Shown: positions 40,183 through 49,827, counted from the first letter of the stretch. The stretch: DNA of 64,000 nucleotides from Planococcus koreensis (GCF_004761975.1 NZ_RQII01000053.1:46559-110558), one strand, 5' to 3'. Translations and numbers: made by a program. The notes: generated from the letters alone by a model not told the origin.

Positions 40183-41892
40183 TTAAACGAGGGATCCCCC
40201 GTTTTTACTGTAATTGATGATACCTTCTGCACAACGGTATGCTAGCGCTCCGACAGTGCCTGTCGGGTTATAGCCGCCATTATGCGCAAAATTCCCTGCA
40301 CCGACGACAAACAGATTCTCCATGTCCCAGTGCTGTAAATAATTATTGACGACGCTGTTCGCCGGGTCGGCTCCCATAATCGTGCCTCCGGTATTGTGCG
40401 TAGTCTGGTAAGGAACAATGTCGTAATCCGATATCGGATTGCCCCCGGCCACCGTTTTCGCGCCCATCTCCTGCATGATTCCAGCCGCTTTTTCCGATAA
40501 ATAGGAATGCAGCGCGCGATCCTGATCGGTAAAATTATAAGTCAGCTGCAGCAACGGGACTCCATAGATATCTTTATAGGTGCCATCGAGCGACAAGTAA
40601 TTTTCTTTATGCGGCATCGAAGCACCTTGTCCACCTACGTTCAAGGTCCGCGTGAAATTTTCAATGGATGCTTTTTTGAATTCCGCTCCCCATGAAGGGG
40701 TGTCCGGCGGAAGCGGATTGAACAGGATCGGCCGGCTGCCAGTCTGGGTAATCGACAGGCTGGCTCCATGGATAAACTCCAGATCTGCGTGATCGAAATT
40801 GTCTCCGTTGAAATCATCGACCGTCATGCCTAGAGCCCCGGCACCCATGAATGTGTTCATCTGTTCATCAAAGAAACCCGTTGCTCCAGGCAGGATCTGA
40901 TATGCATAGTTTTTGCCGAGCGTGCCTCTGCCTGTATTTGGATCGTATTGTTCGCCAATTTGCGAAACCATCAGCAATTTCGCATTGTTAAGAATATAGC
41001 TGGTCAAGACTACGACTTCCGCCGGCTGGATGAATTCTTCGAAAGTGACGGTATCAATATAACGGACGCCGGTGACTTTATCGCCTTCTTTCATGATCTC
41101 CACCACATTTGCGTTGAACTTGATCTCATAATTCCCTGTTGCCCGTGCTGCAGGCACTACGGTGATTTCAGGCGAGGTCTTGGCGCCGTATTCGCAGCCG
41201 AAGCGTTCGCAGAATCCGCAGTATTGGCAGGCATTGATTTTTTGGCCGTCCGGATTTTCATACGGCTCTGAAAGGTTTGCCGACGGCATCATGAATGGCG
41301 AGTAGCCAAGATTGCTCGTCGCGGTCTCGAATTTCTTCAGAATCGCTGTCTTCTTCATCGGCGGCGTCGGATAATCGCTGGAGCGTTTGCCCCAGAATGG
41401 ATTTTTATCCTCACCGGAGATGCCCGCTGTTTTCTCGAAGCGATCGAAATAAGGTTCCAATTCATCGTAAGTGATGCCCCAGTCCTGCAACAGGTAATCA
41501 GCTGATAATTTATTGCCGTATTTTTGTTCGGTCATTGTCTTGATTTGAAAATCATAAGGCAGAAAGCGCCAGTTTTGGCCATTCCAATGGGTTCCAGAAC
41601 CGCCGAGCCCTTCGCCAAGCAGGAAAGAGCCCATCTGCCGCATCGGCAGCGCCCGCTGGTTTCTGTTATTGCGGAACGTAACGGTTTCTTTTGATAAATC
41701 CTGCATCAGTTCATAGCGCACCGCATACCGGTACTCATCGTGGACAATTGAAAAATCTTCTGTACCGCGCTCTCTCCCCCGTTCAAGACCTACTACTTTC
41801 AAGCCTTCTTTGGCGCATTCTGCAGCGATAATGCCACCTGTCCAACCCACGCCAACCGTAACGACATCGACTTTATCCAACGTTGTGACCAT
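40183..41892 (-). CDS. GMC-family FAD oxidoreductase (gluconate 2-dehydrogenase large-subunit type)
   Basis: A 569-residue flavoprotein. The N-terminal FAD loop is GVGWTGG, with RG at the end of the second strand (GLERGRERG). [13 protein letters not shown] cluster (four Cys within 12 residues) is in the place where FAD-glucose/gluconate dehydrogenases bind an Fe-S cluster. The C-terminus has [16 protein letters not shown] and [12 protein letters not shown], the GMC active-site and FAD-closing parts. No signal peptide is present, so export would depend on its partner, the Tat-signal small subunit encoded just upstream. Substrate is likely a sugar or sugar acid, not proven. Confidence 0.88.
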   Translation of the reverse strand: MVTTLDKVDVVTVGVGWTGGIIAAECAKEGLKVVGLERGRERGTEDFSIVHDEYRYAVRYELMQDLSKETVTFRNNRNQRALPMRQMGSFLLGEGLGGSGTHWNGQNWRFLPYDFQIKTMTEQKYGNKLSADYLLQDWGITYDELEPYFDRFEKTAGISGEDKNPFWGKRSSDYPTPPMKKTAILKKFETATSNLGYSPFMMPSANLSEPYENPDGQKINACQYCGFCERFGCEYGAKTSPEITVVPAARATGNYEIKFNANVVEIMKEGDKVTGVRYIDTVTFEEFIQPAEVVVLTSYILNNAKLLMVSQIGEQYDPNTGRGTLGKNYAYQILPGATGFFDEQMNTFMGAGALGMTVDDFNGDNFDHADLEFIHGASLSITQTGSRPILFNPLPPDTPSWGAEFKKASIENFTRTLNVGGQGASMPHKENYLSLDGTYKDIYGVPLLQLTYNFTDQDRALHSYLSEKAAGIMQEMGAKTVAGGNPISDYDIVPYQTTHNTGGTIMGADPANSVVNNYLQHWDMENLFVVGAGNFAHNGGYNPTGTVGALAYRCAEGIINYSKNGGSLV

Positions 41893-41910
41893 TGCAGTCC
41901 CCCCTTTACC

Positions 41911-42657
41911 TTAATTTTGCATCCCCAGTGAATGGGGCTCGATTTCAACAAAATCTTCGCTTTCAATATCATTGATATAAGCTGCTTGATGCCCTGGGAA
42001 ACCTTTCATCTTCCAGCCTTCCATGTTCTGGTTTCCGCCGTAGATCGGGTCTGCATAGGCCCCTTCAAGCGTCGCCATCCGCAAGAGCCGGAAAAAGAAT
42101 AGCGCGTTGACACCGCTCATCTGAATTTCGTCTTCCTGGAATGCCGTCAGGATTTCATCCATCTGGCCTCCTTCAAGATCAACGAAGTTCGCTTTGAAGC
42201 GTGATTGCGCCTCTTGTTGCATAATTTGCAAGCCTTGGCGGAACATTTCATTCCGCTTTAGCCGGCTTTGGTAGCCTTGTGTTGTTTCGCCTTCTAAAAA
42301 CGGCCCCTGCATGTATTCCTTGGAGTTTTCTCCATACGCCCCGGCAAGCTGGCGATCGATAAAATAAGGAACCCCTAAACCGATGGCGCCCGGCCCTAAA
42401 TCATCTTCCGGGAAAATACGTTCTGTCGCTTGCGCAAGAATTTGGAATTCCGCATCGTTTTTAAAGAACATCAATCCCCTTACGCCGCCTGCAGACCCGC
42501 CTTCACTTGTAGCGGGAGCTTCTCCCGGAGCAGCAGTGTTGTTGGCATTAGCGCCGATCAGCCCGCCGATAATGCCCCCGCCGATCAAGGCGCCGGCTGC
42601 AACCCCAGAAGTTTTCAAAAAGTCTCGCCTAGAATAATTCTTTGGTTCTTTCGCCAT
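41911..42657 (-). CDS. Gluconate 2-dehydrogenase subunit 3 family protein with Tat signal
   Basis: A 248-residue protein beginning with a textbook twin-arginine signal: SRRDFLK followed by a hydrophobic Gly/Ala-rich h-region (about residues 16-38). The rest matches the small subunit of membrane sugar-acid dehydrogenases (RIFPEDDLGPGAIGLGVPYFIDRQLAG). It is the export escort for the large subunit encoded 18 bases downstream, which has no signal of its own. First gene of a four-gene unit that ends with tatA-tatC. The third, cytochrome c subunit of the classical enzyme is absent. Confidence 0.9.
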   Translation of the reverse strand: MAKEPKNYSRRDFLKTSGVAAGALIGGGIIGGLIGANANNTAAPGEAPATSEGGSAGGVRGLMFFKNDAEFQILAQATERIFPEDDLGPGAIGLGVPYFIDRQLAGAYGENSKEYMQGPFLEGETTQGYQSRLKRNEMFRQGLQIMQQEAQSRFKANFVDLEGGQMDEILTAFQEDEIQMSGVNALFFFRLLRMATLEGAYADPIYGGNQNMEGWKMKGFPGHQAAYINDIESEDFVEIEPHSLGMQN

Positions 42658-42760
42658 TTCCAGACCTCCTTATCGATTATAGATATACTATTCAGAATAT
42701 TGCTTATCTCGTTATATGTAAAGCTTAAACCAAAATTTCTGGAAATTAATTGATAACTTT

Positions 42761-42843
42761 ATTAAAAAAATACCCCTTGGCGCATCGCATTTCGGAGAAC
42801 CGAACGGCATTTTGCTCTCTGATGAATTTCGCAAGGGGTATTT
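42761..42843 (-). other. Long hairpin upstream of the gluconate-dehydrogenase/tat unit
   Basis: Perfect 12-bp arms AAATACCCCTTG (42768-42779) and CAAGGGGTATTT (42832-42843) enclose 52 bases that hold a smaller hairpin (CGGTTCTCCG). On the minus strand it is followed by TTTTTTT, so it resembles a large terminator or attenuator. It sits between the yocH-like terminator and the 42657 start. Function unknown. Confidence 0.55.
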
Positions 42844-42850
42844 CAAGCAT

Positions 42851-42881
42851 AAAAAAAGCCAAGGGAATGTTCACCTCGGCT
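42851..42881 (-). terminator. Terminator of the LysM-3D gene
   Basis: Minus strand AGCCGAGG-TGAACATT-CCCTTGGCT then T7. Confidence 0.75.
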
Positions 42882-42896
42882 GTATTGCTATAAATA

Positions 42897-43520
42897 TTAG
42901 TCTAGAACTTTGATTGTGATGTTTTTACGGCCCCACTCAAGTGCTGCGCTTTGAGATGGAATGAATACATCGATCTTGTTGCCTTTAATCGCGCCGCCTG
43001 TGTCGCCTGCGATAGCAGTTCCGTATCCTTCAACCCAAACTTTAGAGCCTAATGGGATAACAGTAGGGTCTACGGCAATCACTTTTTGGTTCGGATTAGA
43101 ACGCAAGTCTTGCCCTGTAGCAGTTGTTCCTGAGCATCCTGCGCAATATGCAGTGTAAGCCGTAGCTGAAACTGTCATTTCTTTGCCGGCTTGCTGAGTT
43201 GCTGGAGCAGGTGCTGCTTGTGCTGGAGCAGGTGCTGATGCTTGTACTGGTGCTGCTGTTTTAGCTGGTGCTGGTGCTGATGCTTGTTTAGGAGCTGCTT
43301 CGTTGCCAGCTTCCAATGTGAAATCTTGTCCTGGGAAGATTAAATCGGATGAAAGTCCGTTCCAACCCATCAATTGATCAACTGTTACGTTATTTTTTTG
43401 TGAGATACCCCAAAGAGTATCACCTGATTCTACTGTATACGATGAATGAGCGCTAGCTGTGCTCGCTGCGCCTACACTTAATGCTGCAATAGCAGTTAGT
43501 GTAACGATTTGCTTTTTCAT
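42897..43520 (-). CDS. yocH: Secreted LysM and 3D-domain cell-wall protein (YocH-like)
   Basis: A 207-residue secreted protein: signal peptide (about 1-24, ending ASA), one LysM repeat (about 27-72, YTVESGDTLWGISQKNN), an Ala/Pro/Gln linker rich in APAPAQ-like steps, and a C-terminal 3D domain (about 110-207) with the three aspartates typical of MltA-type lytic enzymes (AVDPTVIPLGS, AGDTGGAIKGNKIDVF). It would bind and cut or remodel peptidoglycan. In Bacillus, yocH is under WalRK control; I see no certain WalR box here. GGAGGAATTTC precedes the ATG. Confidence 0.9.
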   Translation of the reverse strand: MKKQIVTLTAIAALSVGAASTASAHSSYTVESGDTLWGISQKNNVTVDQLMGWNGLSSDLIFPGQDFTLEAGNEAAPKQASAPAPAKTAAPVQASAPAPAQAAPAPATQQAGKEMTVSATAYTAYCAGCSGTTATGQDLRSNPNQKVIAVDPTVIPLGSKVWVEGYGTAIAGDTGGAIKGNKIDVFIPSQSAALEWGRKNITIKVLD

Positions 43521-43723
43521 AAATGAAATTCCTCCTTTTCACTAACAAATAGCATCATACCACCTGCGCATTTCAGAACGATGACAGAACATCGGATATA
43601 AAATATCAATTGCGTTACGTAAAAGTGATATATATTACAGTCTGTAATGAAACAGAAAATTCATTTCAGAAAAATATAGTTTAGGGGAGGGATGAAAGGG
43701 AACAATTAACTGTTTAAGGTTTT

Positions 43724-43882
43724 TATATAAGTTGAACTAAAGAAGGAACTTATCGAACACCACGTCGGATGCTTCGGGCATGGCTGCGCTGGATAAGCAC
43801 TTCGAGAAATAAAAAAGCTTCCTGGTATCCGCTAGTTTATTTCTCCGTATCCATAACCGAAATCTTTGGTTCAACTTATATA
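43724..43882. repeat. 159-bp element with 20-bp terminal inverted repeats (MITE-like)
   Basis: The ends are TATATAAGTTGAACTAAAGA (43724-43743) and TCTTTGGTTCAACTTATATA (43863-43882), a 19/20 inverted repeat. The inside has a 10-bp hairpin GAGAAATAAA...TTTATTTCTC and no gene. It sits directly before the BCCT gene: its right end is 26 bases from that start. Size, TIRs and lack of coding fit a miniature transposable element, or a structured leader. Confidence 0.6.
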
Positions 43883-43907
43883 CATAAAATATAAAGGGGG
43901 AAGAAAT

Positions 43908-45407
43908 ATGAAAAAAGTGACAATCGTTTTCTGGGTTTCCCTTGCGCTTTGTCTAAGCTTTGTCTTTTGGGGTTATATAGCTCCCGAGGGCTTCAATGAA
44001 ACAACCGGAAACCTGACAGCCGCTATTTCCGAAACATTCGGCTGGTATTACCTGGTCACCGTGTTCTTGATATTGGCGTTCTGCATTTATATGATTTTTT
44101 CCCGCTACGCAAACATCAAGCTCGGCAAGCCGGACGAGGAGCCTGAGTTTTCATTGCCATCGTGGTTTGCCATGCTGTTCAGCGCAGGAATGGGGATGGG
44201 GTTGGTGTTCTGGACGACTGCGGAGCCGATATCCCACGCGTTCATCAGCGCACCGCGCGCTGAAGTCGGCTCACCTGAAGCCGTTTCAGATGCGCTTCAG
44301 TTCTCTTTCTTCCATTGGGGCATCCACGCCTGGGCCGTTTATGGCATCGTGGCATTGGTGCTGGCCTATTTCAAATTCCATAACGGCGCGCCAGGCCTGA
44401 TCAGCGCGACGTTGACGCCGTTGTTCGGGCATAAGGCGATGGCCGGAATCCCCGGCAAACTGGTTGACATCTTGGCTGTTTTCGCCACCGTCATCGGTGT
44501 CGCTTCGACGCTGGGATTCGGGACAGCCCAATTGAATGAAGGGCTGTCGTTCCTATTCGGCACACCGAATACGTTCGCATTCCAGCTCCTGATCCTCGGA
44601 ATTTCAACAATCCTCTTCATCGGATCCGCGTGGTCCGGAATCGGGCGCGGCATTAAATACTTGAGCAACATCAATATGGTGCTCGCCGTCATCTTGCTGC
44701 TGATGATGCTGTTTGCAGGGCCGACGCTGTACATTCTCAACTCATTCACCGCAGGAATCGGCGGCTACATGACCAATTTCTTCGACATGAGTTTCAATCT
44801 GCAGCCGAATAACGAAGAACGGCGCGGCTGGCTCAACGCCTGGACGGTGTTTTATTGGGCTTGGTGGATTTCATGGGCGCCGTTTGTCGGCATTTTCATC
44901 GCCCGCATTTCAAGAGGCCGGACCATCAAGGAATTCATAGTCGGCGTATTATTCGTGCCCTCGTTGGTCTGCTTTATCTTTTTCGCTGTGTTCGGTGCAT
45001 CGGCCTTGAACCTTGAGCAGAATAACATTGCCAAGATTTCCGAATATAGCCTGGAGACGGCCACGTTCGGCATGCTGCAGCATTACCCGCTCGGCACTTT
45101 GATGGCGTTCATCACATTATTCGTCATCGCCATCTTTTTCATTACATCTGCCGATTCAGCAACATTCGTGCTTGGCATGCAGACAACCGGAGGCATGCTG
45201 AATCCGCCTAACCTTGTGAAGATCACCTGGGGATTCATCCAATCTGCGGTTGCAGCAATCGTCCTTTACACAGGCGGCACCCAAGGGCTGCAGAACGCGC
45301 TCATTATCGCGGCGCTGCCCTTCTCGGTTGTCATCCTGCTTATGGGCGCTTCGTTCTTTAAAGTGATACAACAGGATCCGCTCATCAAAAAGCGCAACCG
45401 GACATAA
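43908..45407 (+). CDS. BCCT-family transporter (betaine/choline type)
   Basis: A 499-residue carrier with twelve membrane helices. The family signature WTTAEPISHAF and the tryptophan-rich FYWAWWISWAPFVGIFIARISRGR stretch of helix 8 are present. BCCT carriers import betaine, choline, carnitine or ectoine with Na+ or H+; the glycine-rich GMGMGLVFW helix favours Na+-coupled betaine uptake (OpuD-like). Osmotic induction is likely but not shown. ATG 43908 is used because AAAGGGGGAAG precedes it; the TTG at 43866 lies within the TIR of the upstream element. Confidence 0.9.
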   Translation: MKKVTIVFWVSLALCLSFVFWGYIAPEGFNETTGNLTAAISETFGWYYLVTVFLILAFCIYMIFSRYANIKLGKPDEEPEFSLPSWFAMLFSAGMGMGLVFWTTAEPISHAFISAPRAEVGSPEAVSDALQFSFFHWGIHAWAVYGIVALVLAYFKFHNGAPGLISATLTPLFGHKAMAGIPGKLVDILAVFATVIGVASTLGFGTAQLNEGLSFLFGTPNTFAFQLLILGISTILFIGSAWSGIGRGIKYLSNINMVLAVILLLMMLFAGPTLYILNSFTAGIGGYMTNFFDMSFNLQPNNEERRGWLNAWTVFYWAWWISWAPFVGIFIARISRGRTIKEFIVGVLFVPSLVCFIFFAVFGASALNLEQNNIAKISEYSLETATFGMLQHYPLGTLMAFITLFVIAIFFITSADSATFVLGMQTTGGMLNPPNLVKITWGFIQSAVAAIVLYTGGTQGLQNALIIAALPFSVVILLMGASFFKVIQQDPLIKKRNRT

Positions 45408-45442
45408 AAAAAGAATCAGCCATCGCGGCTGATTCTTTTTTA
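45408..45442. terminator. Bidirectional terminator
   Basis: AAAAAGAATCAGCC-ATCGC-GGCTGATTCTTTTT between converging genes. Confidence 0.9.
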
Positions 45443-46429
45443 TTTAAATACGCTTGTGCTGTGGAGCGGCTGAATTTTCGATTTCGGATCCAGGTAAGCT
45501 TTTGCGTTGTTGATCGCTGTCGGTGCTTCGCCGAACCCTACGGCGATCAATTTCACTTTGCCTTCATACGTGGCAATATCGCCGGCTGCATAAATTCCCG
45601 GGATGCTTGTTTCCATTTTCGAGTTCACCACGACTGAGTTCTTCTCCATCTCCAGGCCCCATTCCTTGATTGGGCCGAGCGATGTAATATTGCCGTAGTT
45701 GACGATAACATGGTCAGCTTCGATGCGCTCTTCGTTGCCTTCTTTGTCAACAAGGACAAGTTCACGGAGCTCGCCGTTTTCGCCGATGAGTTCTTTTACG
45801 CCGTACGGTTTTTTGACATCCACTTTGGAAGCCAGCAATGTATCGATATTCGCTTCATGGGCAGTCATCTTTTCCCGACGGTGGCTTAACGTGACGTGTG
45901 ACGCTACATCTTCAAGCATCATTGCCCAGTCGACTGCAGAATCTCCCCCACCCAAAACAACGACCTTCTTGCCGCTGAATAAAGTCAGGTCTCTTACACC
46001 GTAATGAAGAGTTTTGCCTTCAAACGGATCGGATCCGTCAACGCCGATTTTGCGGGGCTGGAAAGCGCCCACTCCAGCAGTCAGCAATACGGCCTTCGTG
46101 TAATGGACTTCTTTATCCGTTGAAATCGCAAAATAATCTTCTTCGAGCCGTTCCACGGTAGATACGGTTTCTTCCAAGCAAATAGCAGGATCGCCGTAAT
46201 TCGCTTGAACCACCAGGCTGTCTACAAGGTCTTTGGCCAGTACTTTCGGGAACCCGCCGACATCATAAATGAATTTATCGGGATACAGCTCTGTCAGCTG
46301 CCCGCCAAGCTGAGGTAAACTGTCAATGATTTTCACTTTCATTTTGCGCATGCCGCCATAAAAGGAAGCAAACAGTCCGGTCGGACCGCCGCCGATAATC
46401 GTAATATCAAAAATTTCGCGTTCTTCCAT
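45440..46429 (-). CDS. yumC: Ferredoxin/flavodoxin-NADP+ reductase (YumC type)
   Basis: A 329-residue thioredoxin-reductase-like flavoprotein with FAD loop GGGPTG, NADPH loop GGGDSAVD and the closing stretch [11 protein letters not shown]. The CXXC redox pair of true thioredoxin reductase is missing, which marks the TrxR-like FNR group of Firmicutes. It passes electrons between NADPH and ferredoxin or flavodoxin. ATG 46429 follows AGGAGTG; the longer frame to 46453 begins at that site. Confidence 0.92.
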   Translation of the reverse strand: MEEREIFDITIIGGGPTGLFASFYGGMRKMKVKIIDSLPQLGGQLTELYPDKFIYDVGGFPKVLAKDLVDSLVVQANYGDPAICLEETVSTVERLEEDYFAISTDKEVHYTKAVLLTAGVGAFQPRKIGVDGSDPFEGKTLHYGVRDLTLFSGKKVVVLGGGDSAVDWAMMLEDVASHVTLSHRREKMTAHEANIDTLLASKVDVKKPYGVKELIGENGELRELVLVDKEGNEERIEADHVIVNYGNITSLGPIKEWGLEMEKNSVVVNSKMETSIPGIYAAGDIATYEGKVKLIAVGFGEAPTAINNAKAYLDPKSKIQPLHSTSVFK

Positions 46430-46453
46430 GTATAACACTCCTAATCTGCTCAA

Positions 46454-46730
46454 TAATTATATCCTATCATATTATGCCCTATTTCACGCAATCAGACTAA
46501 TGATTGAAATTATGCCGGAATGCGTGTTTTATCACCACCACTCCGGCTCTTTTCACCTTTAACCGCCCCATATTCCGCTCTGCCGAGAGAACATTACAGA
46601 ACTCAATCCGCATGTAAAACGCCGGAATAAAGTAAAGGGAGAAAACGGAAGGATTTGCAAAAGCGATTGTTTTTCGGCAGCTTTCGCAGCCACTTGCCTG
46701 GCAGGCTAATCTCTCATGAATGGCGGCGAC
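46454..46730. other. Intergenic region without recognisable gene
   Basis: About 280 bases before the ppiB promoter. A minus-strand frame here is antisense to ppiB and has no ribosome site. I looked for T-box, S-box and other leader motifs and saw none; weak inverted repeats (CCGGAAT, GCCGGAATAAA) are not convincing. Confidence 0.5.
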
Positions 46731-46760
46731 TTGCTGAAATCTCTGTAATAGCCATATGAT
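46731..46760 (+). promoter_or_regulatory. ppiB promoter
   Basis: TTGCTG (46731-46736) and TATGAT (46755-46760), 18-base spacer; leader of about 55 bases to the ATG. Confidence 0.6.
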
Positions 46761-46823
46761 TATACAGACCGAGGAAAAATCGATATACTGAGGAATGTAC
46801 AAATTGAAAAGGAGATGTTGTAA

Positions 46824-47264
46824 ATGACGAAAAAAGGACATATCCACATGGAAAACGGCGAAGTAATCGAATTCGAACTTTTCCCGAACGAAGCACCAAA
46901 CACAGTTAAAAACTTCGAGGATCTTGCAAACTCTGGTTTTTATAACGACGTAACGTTCCACCGCGTAATTCCTGGTTTTGTTTCCCAAGGCGGAGACCCT
47001 ACTGGAACTGGCGCAGGCGGCAGCGGCAAGAACATCAAATGTGAAACTGAAGGAAACCCGCATAAGCACCAGGCAGGCAGCCTTTCAATGGCGCATGCCG
47101 GCAAAGATACAGGTTCTAGCCAATTCTTCATCGTCCATGCACCACAGCCGCATTTGGACGGCGTCCATACTGTTTTCGGCCAAGTGACTTCAGGTCTTGA
47201 AACAGCAAAAGCAATGAAAAACGGCGCGAAAATGACGAAAGTCCACGTCTTCGACGAAGAATAA
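46824..47264 (+). CDS. ppiB: Cyclophilin-type peptidyl-prolyl isomerase
   Basis: A 146-residue single-domain cytoplasmic cyclophilin: [19 protein letters not shown] holds the catalytic arginine and GSSQFFI the substrate pocket; [12 protein letters not shown] completes the site. It speeds cis-trans isomerisation of peptide bonds before proline. No signal peptide. AAAGGAG before the ATG. Codon use suggests good expression. Confidence 0.95.
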   Translation: MTKKGHIHMENGEVIEFELFPNEAPNTVKNFEDLANSGFYNDVTFHRVIPGFVSQGGDPTGTGAGGSGKNIKCETEGNPHKHQAGSLSMAHAGKDTGSSQFFIVHAPQPHLDGVHTVFGQVTSGLETAKAMKNGAKMTKVHVFDEE

Positions 47265-47270
47265 AACAGG

Positions 47271-47307
47271 AAACCCGGTTTGGATATGAATCCAAACCGG
47301 GTTTTTT
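47271..47307. terminator. Bidirectional terminator
   Basis: AAACCCGGTTTGGAT-ATGA-ATCCAAACCGGGTTTTTT, 15-bp perfect stem. Confidence 0.92.
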
Positions 47308-47316
47308 GATTGCTCT

Positions 47317-48126
47317 TCACTTCCCTTGGTTCTTGATGTATTTATTCACAATCTCGTCGTACGTGCCGTCATCCCGCAATAGCTGCAGCCCTTCATTAAT
47401 CTGGCCCAGCAATTCATCATTTTGCCCTTTTAAGACTGCAATGCCGTATTTTTCATCGTTCAAGCGTTCGCCAACCGTTTTCAGTTCAAGGTCCCGTTTG
47501 GAAATTGCGTAAGCAATCACAGGGTAATCTTCGATAAAAGCATCTGCGTGCCCGTTTGCCAATTCCAGGAACATCGAAGGGCTATCCTCAAAATAAGCGA
47601 CTCGATAACCGTACTTCTCACGGTTTTCACCGGCAAATTTCGAACCCGTCGTCCCGCTCTTAACGGCGATGATTTTCCCATCCAAATCTTCCAATGTTTC
47701 AATTTCACTATTGTCCTGCGACGTAACCAATGTCAATCCTGCATCAAAATAAGGCTCTGAGAAATCCAGAATCTCTTTTCGTTCATCCGTAATGCTCATT
47801 CCTGCAATAGCCAAATCAATCGTGCCTTCTTCCAATGCCGGAATAATCCCCACAAAATCCATTGGGCGGAATTGAATTTCAAACCCTTGGCTTTCCGCAA
47901 TCGCTTTAATCAGCTCAACGTCAATTCCTTGGTATTCCCCGCCAACTTGAAATTCGAAAGGCGGATAACTGGTATCAATGCCCACCGTGTATACTCCTTG
48001 TTCTGCACTTCCGCTTTCGCCCTCACCTTCTCCTCCTTCTTCTTCAGATTCTCCGTTCTGCTGAGCGCACGCTCCTACGATAAGGATCAGTGTAAAAAAA
48101 AGCAGTAAAAAACTGAACTTTTTCAT
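47317..48126 (-). CDS. Amino-acid ABC substrate-binding lipoprotein, second copy
   Basis: A 269-residue lipoprotein: signal with lipobox VGAC, then a Glu/Gly-rich linker and a type II solute-binding domain (VGIDTSYPPFEF, GSRW/TGSKFAGE-type loop). It closely resembles the binding protein at 49937-50722 of the ABC operon just upstream (the same YPPFEF...GIDVELIKAIAESQGF track), so it arose by duplication. No transporter of its own follows, so it probably feeds the neighbouring permease with a different or the same amino acid. ATG 48126 follows AGAGGTGA. Confidence 0.88.
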   Translation of the reverse strand: MKKFSFLLLFFTLILIVGACAQQNGESEEEGGEGEGESGSAEQGVYTVGIDTSYPPFEFQVGGEYQGIDVELIKAIAESQGFEIQFRPMDFVGIIPALEEGTIDLAIAGMSITDERKEILDFSEPYFDAGLTLVTSQDNSEIETLEDLDGKIIAVKSGTTGSKFAGENREKYGYRVAYFEDSPSMFLELANGHADAFIEDYPVIAYAISKRDLELKTVGERLNDEKYGIAVLKGQNDELLGQINEGLQLLRDDGTYDEIVNKYIKNQGK

Positions 48127-48241
48127 TTTTCTCACCTCTCATCGTACCATTATGTACCCTCTAAATTTAACACATTTATCTGATAATTAACACTTTTTTG
48201 ATTAATTTACCTGAAAATTTATACTTGTGAAGCATTGCGCA

Positions 48242-48340
48242 TTATACGCTCTATTGGCGGCCAAATACGCTCTGTAAAGGGATAAATACGCCCCATTGAT
48301 GTAAAAATACGCCCCATAACAGCGAAAATACGCTTCGCGC
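48242..48340. repeat. Five copies of a 21-bp-phased core (AAATACGCYC)
   Basis: TACGC occurs at 48245, 48266, 48287, 48308 and 48329, exactly 21 bases apart, each in the context AAATACGC(T/C)(C/T)(C/T); the ten bases between cores differ. The array separates the ABC operon from the second binding-protein gene. Same core and period recur at 63824-63900. Confidence 0.82.
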
Positions 48341-48350
48341 TTCTCCAATA

Positions 48351-48380
48351 AAAAAACACGCCCCGCGAAGGGCGTGTTTT
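48351..48380 (-). terminator. Terminator after the ABC ATPase gene
   Basis: AAAACACGCCC-CGCGA-AGGGCGTGTTTT; A7 becomes the U-run on the minus transcript. Confidence 0.85.
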
Positions 48381-49107
48381 ACAATACTTTGCTCAGGAAC
48401 GCTTTTGTGCGTTCGTGCTGCGGGTTGCCGAATAATTCAGCTGGCACATTTTCTTCCACGATATAGCCGCCGTCAATGAACATGACGCGATCGCCCACTT
48501 CACGGGCAAAGCCCATTTCGTGCGTGACAATGACCATCGTCATCCCTTCAACCGCCAGCTGCTTCATAACATCCAGGACATCGCCGACCATTTCCGGGTC
48601 AAGCGCCGACGTCGGCTCGTCAAACAGCATGATTTTCGGGTCCATCGCAAGCGCACGGGCAATTGCGACGCGCTGCTTTTGGCCCCCTGACAATTCACCA
48701 GGATACGCATTCGCTTTTTCTCTCAAGCCGACTTTATCAAGCAATTCGTATGCTTTTTCGGTGATAGCTTTCTTGTCGCTTTTCTTCAGCTTCATCGGCG
48801 CCAGCGTGATATTTTCCAATACGCTTTTATGCGGGAACAGATTGAATTGCTGGAATACCATCCCGACATCTTGGCGGACTTTATTGATATCCACTTTGGG
48901 ATTGGTGATATCGGTTCCTTCGATGTAGACATGGCCGCCTGTAATTTCTTCAAGGCGGTTCAAACAGCGGAGGAACGTACTTTTTCCGGAGCCGGAAGGG
49001 CCGATGACGCAGACCACTTCTTTTTCTTCAATCACTGTGCTCATATCTTTCAGCACTTCAATTTTTCCGAAGGACTTTTTGAGGTTTTCCACTCTGATCA
49101 TAGTCAT
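48379..49107 (-). CDS. Polar amino-acid ABC transporter ATP-binding protein
   Basis: A 242-residue ATPase: Walker [11 protein letters not shown]-loop [11 protein letters not shown], signature [15 protein letters not shown], Walker [15 protein letters not shown] and H-loop VTHEMGFA, in the GlnQ/HisP pattern. Its ATG overlaps the TGA of the permease gene (ATGA). Operon order is binding protein, permease, ATPase. Exact amino acid unknown; the permease and binding protein resemble glutamine/cystine/arginine systems. Confidence 0.93.
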   Translation of the reverse strand: MTMIRVENLKKSFGKIEVLKDMSTVIEEKEVVCVIGPSGSGKSTFLRCLNRLEEITGGHVYIEGTDITNPKVDINKVRQDVGMVFQQFNLFPHKSVLENITLAPMKLKKSDKKAITEKAYELLDKVGLREKANAYPGELSGGQKQRVAIARALAMDPKIMLFDEPTSALDPEMVGDVLDVMKQLAVEGMTMVIVTHEMGFAREVGDRVMFIDGGYIVEENVPAELFGNPQHERTKAFLSKVL

Positions 49108-49754
49108 CGCAATACAAACTTCCTTTCTACAAAGCTCGCCAACATTGAAAGCAAGTAAATGACAATGAAGTAAATGACTCCAAGGGTCAAGTAAATCGTA
49201 AAGGCTTCAAAAGTCTGGCTGGCTTGAATGCGCCCTTCCTGCGTCAAATCGGCGATGCCGATAACCGACAGCAGCGAGGTGTCTTTCAATGAAATGATTG
49301 CCTGGTTCGTGATGGTCGGCAGCATGCGGCGGAAAGCCTGCGGCAAGATGATGTAACGCATATTTTGGGTGGCATTCAATCCAAGCGAACGCGCTGCTTC
49401 TGTCTGTCCTCTGTCAATCGACTGGATGCCGGCACGGATAATCTCCGAGAAATAAGCGCCGGCGTTGATGGCCACTGTGACAATCCCTGCCGTCGTATTG
49501 TCCATGGAGAAAAAGCCGAGTGAATTGAGTCCGAAATAAATGAAGAACAACTGGACGATAAACGGTGTTCCGCGTATCGCGTCAACGAAGAATTTCGCAA
49601 TCCAGTTGAGGATTTTGAACGGGGCCAAGCGAAGCAAAGCCACGATCAATCCAATAATAAATCCAAGAATGATTGCAATTATGAATATATACAGCGTAAC
49701 TTGCAATCCTTCCATCAAATACGGCATGGCATTCCTAATCGTATCCATTTCCAC
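49104..49754 (-). CDS. Polar amino-acid ABC transporter permease
   Basis: A 216-residue permease with five helices; the EAA-type loop reads [22 protein letters not shown], where it docks on the ATPase. HisM/GlnP size. Homodimer expected. It lies 180 bases downstream of its binding protein gene, a gap that contains strong RNA hairpins. Confidence 0.93.
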   Translation of the reverse strand: MEMDTIRNAMPYLMEGLQVTLYIFIIAIILGFIIGLIVALLRLAPFKILNWIAKFFVDAIRGTPFIVQLFFIYFGLNSLGFFSMDNTTAGIVTVAINAGAYFSEIIRAGIQSIDRGQTEAARSLGLNATQNMRYIILPQAFRRMLPTITNQAIISLKDTSLLSVIGIADLTQEGRIQASQTFEAFTIYLTLGVIYFIVIYLLSMLASFVERKFVLR

Positions 49755-49827
49755 GTCTCCTTTGCATACAGCAAAACTTTAATCGGTAGAGGGTCGACTC
49801 ACCTCAGCGGATTTCCAGCAATTTTCA

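Noticed and set aside
46454..46823. T-box or other riboswitch upstream of ppiB
   Set aside because: No T-box sequence, no conserved riboswitch core, no terminator hairpin in the region.
46497..47069. 190-residue minus-strand frame over ppiB and its upstream region
   Set aside because: No ribosome site, overlaps the cyclophilin gene, no recognisable domain.
48242..48340. CRISPR-like array
   Set aside because: Core is only 10 bases with 11-base gaps, far below CRISPR repeat and spacer sizes, and no cas genes are present.
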